A stretch of DNA of 64,000 bases from an uncultured Alteromonadaceae bacterium (GTDB taxonomy: Bacteria > Pseudomonadota > Gammaproteobacteria > Enterobacterales > Alteromonadaceae): NCBI GenBank assembly GCA_947501935.1, contig CANMXU010000005.1, forward strand, positions 62,001 to 126,000, given 5' to 3'. Positions 61,412-64,000 of the stretch are shown here, in pieces. The notes under the pieces were generated by a model. The model was not told where the DNA came from. It searched no databases and was given only the letters and a program-made list of their open reading frames with translations. Position 1 is the stretch's first letter; each line of letters opens with the position of its first letter. The position numbers and the translations under genes were made by a program.

Positions 61412-62428
61412 ATGAAAGCTACCATTAATGACGTTGCCAAACACGCTGAGGTTTCCATTAAAACCGTGTCTCGGGTAATGAATAATGAACCTTCAGTACG
61501 TCAAAATACTCGTGATAAGGTAATGGCGGCGGTTACTGAATTAAACTACCAGCCTAATTTAGCTGCTCGTAACTTAGCTGGCACTAAGTCTTATAGCATC
61601 GCTTATGTTTATGATAACCCTAATGCTTATTACGTAATTGATATGCAGGCAGGTATTTTATCCGCCTGTAGAAAACAGGGGTTTGAACTACTTATTCACC
61701 CATGTAATGCCAAAGCCGATAATATTGAACAAGAAGTGGCGAACATGGTTAAGCATTCCCGAGTAGCTGGGTTGGTATTAACCCCGCCATTTTCAGAAAT
61801 GCCAGCCTTTGTAAAGGCAATGACCGAGCTTGATGTAAAAGTCGTACGCATTATGTCGGGTGACGAAGCCCCAGATGATTTAACCCCATGCATTATGGTA
61901 AATGACCATAAAGCCGCCTTTACTATAACTCAGCATTTAATCGACTTAGGTCATAAAAACATTGGCTTTATTGCTGGTGGCTCAGAGCATAAGTCGACCA
62001 TTGAACGTCTGCAAGGTTATAAACAGGCCTTACTTGATAATAACCTCAGCATTGAAGAAAGCTTAATTATTGATGGTGAATATTCTTTTGATTCGGGTGT
62101 GCAAGGTGCGAAGAAACTATTAACCGGCGACATTCGCCCTACGGCGATTTTTTCATGTAACGATGAAATTGCCGCTGGTGCTTTATTTGCTTCACGCTTA
62201 ATGAATATTGCCATACCAGAAACGTTGTCTATTGCAGGTTTTGAGAACAGTCCTTTCTCGCGTCAAACTTGGCCTAAATTAACCACCGCAGATCAGCCCA
62301 ATAGTACCATTGCTGAAAACGCAGCCAATTTATTAATCGCACAAACCCGTAAGCAAAAGCCAAGTAACATTGTGCAGCAATATACGCCGCAATTAGTGAT
62401 CAGAGATTCGTCAGGAAAAGCGATTTAG
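61412..62428 (+). CDS. nagR: LacI-family repressor of N-acetylglucosamine use (NagR)
   Basis: A 338-aa LacI/GalR regulator. The N-terminal helix-turn-helix with hinge is ATINDVAKHAEVSIKTVSRVMNN, then NYQPNLAARNLAGTKS; the rest is a periplasmic-binding-protein-like effector domain (IAYVYDNPNAYYVIDMQAG, ending QLVIRDSSG). It is not FruR- or PurR-like in context. The surrounding GlcNAc genes and the TGACAGCG palindromes point to NagR. The effector would be GlcNAc-6-phosphate or glucosamine-6-phosphate (inferred). Confidence 0.9.
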   Translation: MKATINDVAKHAEVSIKTVSRVMNNEPSVRQNTRDKVMAAVTELNYQPNLAARNLAGTKSYSIAYVYDNPNAYYVIDMQAGILSACRKQGFELLIHPCNAKADNIEQEVANMVKHSRVAGLVLTPPFSEMPAFVKAMTELDVKVVRIMSGDEAPDDLTPCIMVNDHKAAFTITQHLIDLGHKNIGFIAGGSEHKSTIERLQGYKQALLDNNLSIEESLIIDGEYSFDSGVQGAKKLLTGDIRPTAIFSCNDEIAAGALFASRLMNIAIPETLSIAGFENSPFSRQTWPKLTTADQPNSTIAENAANLLIAQTRKQKPSNIVQQYTPQLVIRDSSGKAI

Positions 62429-62467
62429 TTATAATCATTATAAAAATCAACGATTCATATCAAATAA

Positions 62468-62500
62468 AAAAGCCCTACAAGTAATACTTATTGGGCTTTT
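62468..62500. terminator. Intrinsic terminator after nagR
   Basis: AAAAGCCC (62468-62475) pairs with GGGCTTTT (62493-62500), with an inner AAGTA/TACTT stem. The A and T runs make it usable in both directions, between nagR and the convergent small gene. Confidence 0.8.
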
Positions 62501-62529
62501 AAAATATCTAATAATTTATTTTATCAAGG

Positions 62530-62688
62530 TTAACAGTCAGGGCCAAAACCACGTTTTATTTTTTCAATACGTTCGGTATGTTTATGATGTGCTTTTAATG
62601 CGGCGACAACAAAGGCACCAACAATAGCAATAATGGGGATTATTAACGACAAGGTTTCGGCTTGCAATAAGCCTGAGATCCATTCCAT
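62530..62688 (-). CDS. 52-aa small membrane protein
   Basis: A short frame from ATG 62688 to TAA 62530-62532, with a strong ribosome site (AAGGA, 7 bp before the start). It encodes one membrane helix (LSLIIPIIAIVGAFVVAALKA, residues about 13-32, shown here split: the helix starts after ETLS) and a basic cytosolic tail (HHKHTERIEKIKRGFGPDC). The size and the helix-plus-charged-tail plan recall small stress membrane proteins. No family recognised. Codon use and a terminator shared with nagR support a real gene. Confidence 0.7.
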   Translation of the reverse strand: MEWISGLLQAETLSLIIPIIAIVGAFVVAALKAHHKHTERIEKIKRGFGPDC

Positions 62689-62888
62689 GGCAATTTCCTT
62701 ATAATTCTTCCTTGAACCAAAATATTTTTCTAAGTACTTATATAAGATTTTGTCTAAAATCTATACTTAGCTTTTTAATTATAAACTGAACTTTAATAAT
62801 AACAAGTGCTTGCAATTATTAAAGTTCATTAATAACCAATAAATTAAACAAATATACAAACATAAATCAAATTTACTGCTGTTAAATC

Positions 62889-63239
62889 TTACTCTTCGAA
62901 GTAAGTACCCCAGCCGTCGTAATCAACTTTGCATTGTTTAGCAAGGTTAAACATGGTCTCGGTTTCAGCAATAATAATGTCAAAATCAAGCGCCTGCTCG
63001 GTAATAATATCAAAGGCAAAAACTTTTTCACCCGTTTCTAATTCAGCTTCTTCTGGCTCTTCAACTTCAAGACCCATCTTAAAAGCGGCTACCGCAGCTT
63101 TTTCTAATGTATCAAAATCAACACTAGAAAAGTGATGTTCTATGGTGTGGTGAACTTCTTCATTAGTGCCGTCTTCTACTAAGGCGGCAATTAAGTCTTC
63201 AGTGTGTTCAATCCATTCCTGCATGGCTTCGTCTTTCAT
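62889..63239 (-). CDS. rraB: Ribonuclease E inhibitor RraB
   Basis: A 116-aa acidic protein. IEHHFSSVDFDTLEKAAVAAFKMG and the end VDYDGWGTYFEE match E. coli RraB, which binds RNase E and alters its cleavage preferences. ATG 63239 gives the family N-terminus; the longer frame to 63299 would overlap the plsC end by 29 bp and adds residues not in the family. It is on the same strand as plsC, 31 bp after its stop. Confidence 0.93.
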   Translation of the reverse strand: MKDEAMQEWIEHTEDLIAALVEDGTNEEVHHTIEHHFSSVDFDTLEKAAVAAFKMGLEVEEPEEAELETGEKVFAFDIITEQALDFDIIIAETETMFNLAKQCKVDYDGWGTYFEE

Positions 63240-63270
63240 GGTTAGCTGCTCGTATTCGTTAAAGGATAAA

Positions 63271-64000
63271 TTATGAAACCGTAGAAACTGGCATTTCATT
63301 ACCTACTTCTTTGCTAATTTCTTCAATTTTTTCTAGCATCAATTGATGAGTGCTATTGGTAACATTGCGAATATTTTTTTGATCATCCGCGGTTAAAAAA
63401 ATGGGGTCTAAAAATTCAATAATAAGCTTACCATTTTTAACGCGATTTAATTTAATAGCATTATGTAAGTTACTGCCACAAATTGGCACAATAGGCACGC
63501 CAGCTTGTAATGCGGTTCGAAACGCGCCGGTTTTAAAAGGTAATAAACCTCTGCCATTGCTGCGTGTGCCTTCTGGAAATAACCATACCGATAATTTTTT
63601 TTCTTTAATTTTTTCTGCTGTTAACGCAATAGTATTCATCGCCTTGCTGGTATTATTACGGTCAATCAAAATATTGCCACTTAACCAATACATTTGACCA
63701 AAAAATGGGATCCACTTTAAACTTTTTTTACCAACACTGACCGTGCCCGGCTGTACTGCATTACTTAGAGTGAATATGTCGTAACTATTTTGGTGATTGC
63801 AAACATATACCACCGGGCCAATACCCTTTACCGACTCAGGTATTCTAAGTTCAACTTCAAGCCCTAATATTTTTACAACTTTGCCCATTAATGTCGCAGC
63901 AAAATGCACATTATTACGATGAAAAGGGCGAGCCAAAGAATATAAACATGAGAGTACCGGAATAATAATGATGGCGATCAATAAAGCAATAATACGAATA
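63271..64000 (-). CDS. plsC: 1-acyl-sn-glycerol-3-phosphate acyltransferase (5' end cut by window edge)
   Basis: About 243 codons of an inner-membrane acyltransferase. It has the HX4D motif as NHQNSYD, the substrate motif FPEGTRSNGRG, and VPIVPICGS, matching E. coli PlsC closely (VGKKSLKWIPFFGQMYWLSGN). The frame stays open to the right edge with residues IRIIALLIAIIIIPV, like the hydrophobic PlsC N-terminus, so the start codon lies beyond the window. It makes phosphatidic acid from lysophosphatidic acid. Confidence 0.95.
   Translation of the reverse strand, partial: IRIIALLIAIIIIPVLSCLYSLARPFHRNNVHFAATLMGKVVKILGLEVELRIPESVKGIGPVVYVCNHQNSYDIFTLSNAVQPGTVSVGKKSLKWIPFFGQMYWLSGNILIDRNNTSKAMNTIALTAEKIKEKKLSVWLFPEGTRSNGRGLLPFKTGAFRTALQAGVPIVPICGSNLHNAIKLNRVKNGKLIIEFLDPIFLTADDQKNIRNVTNSTHQLMLEKIEEISKEVGNEMPVSTVS

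Overview
The window looks like chromosomal DNA of a marine gammaproteobacterium of the Alteromonadales (Colwellia or Thalassotalea type). The reasons are low GC content, proteins close to the Escherichia/Shewanella families, a NagR/NagP/NagK chitin-sugar pathway with a TonB-dependent receptor, and the gene order tolC-nudF-yqiB-cpdA-yqiA-parE and glnE-ygiF-ygiM-cca known from enterobacteria. Genus assignment is inference. No rRNA, tRNA, CRISPR array or complete transposase was seen. Both ends cut a gene: arsJ on the left and plsC on the right.

Layout. 1-2313: an arsenate-export operon (arsR, a dedicated GAPDH, arsJ) read leftward from a promoter whose -10 box lies inside a palindromic ArsR-type operator. 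2365-6710: an MFS transporter, a SYLF-domain lipoprotein and a Tat-exported PhoD-like phosphatase. The last two are divergent, and between them sits an array of nine TAAC motifs spaced exactly 11 bp apart. 6755-12900: parE, yqiA, cpdA, yqiB and nudF leftward, tolC rightward. 13012-18957: a GT4 glycosyltransferase, the lipid A acyltransferase lpxL, a small TcpQ-like protein and glnE.

19023-25750: a PspA-type envelope-stress module in two transcription units: a lipoprotein, a DUF350 membrane protein and a membrane-fused spermidine-synthase-like protein; then DUF2170, PspA, an unidentified cytosolic protein, a possible ribbon-helix-helix protein and a K+ channel. The first unit and the second are each preceded by the palindrome GACATAWTATGTC (three copies in all), so they probably share a regulator. 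25832-29697: murein lipoprotein, L,D-transpeptidase, ygiF (CYTH/CHAD) and ygiM. 29759-37895: a surface-polysaccharide cluster whose contents (TagD-type cytidylyltransferase, two CDP-glycerol glycerophosphotransferases, Wzi, UDP-glucuronate epimerase, several glycosyltransferases) suggest a glycerol-phosphate-containing capsule or O-antigen.

37961-43133: leuABCD with a complete ribosome-mediated attenuator (leader peptide, antiterminator, terminator). 43174-47388: exeB/gspB, exeA/gspA, cca and a small conserved protein. 47910-48272: a 355-bp MITE flanked by a CTAG duplication. 48338-62428: an N-acetylglucosamine/chitobiose locus (nagP, nagA, nagK, chitobiase, a flavin-dependent halogenase-family protein, a TonB receptor, pgi, nagR) with NagR-type TGACAGCGYTGTCA-like operators at three promoter regions. 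62530-64000: a 52-aa membrane protein that is easy to miss, rraB and plsC.

The points most worth following up are the 11-bp-phased TAAC array, the shared palindrome of the PspA module, the leu attenuator, the MITE, and a recurring habit of short tandem repeats placed right at stop codons.
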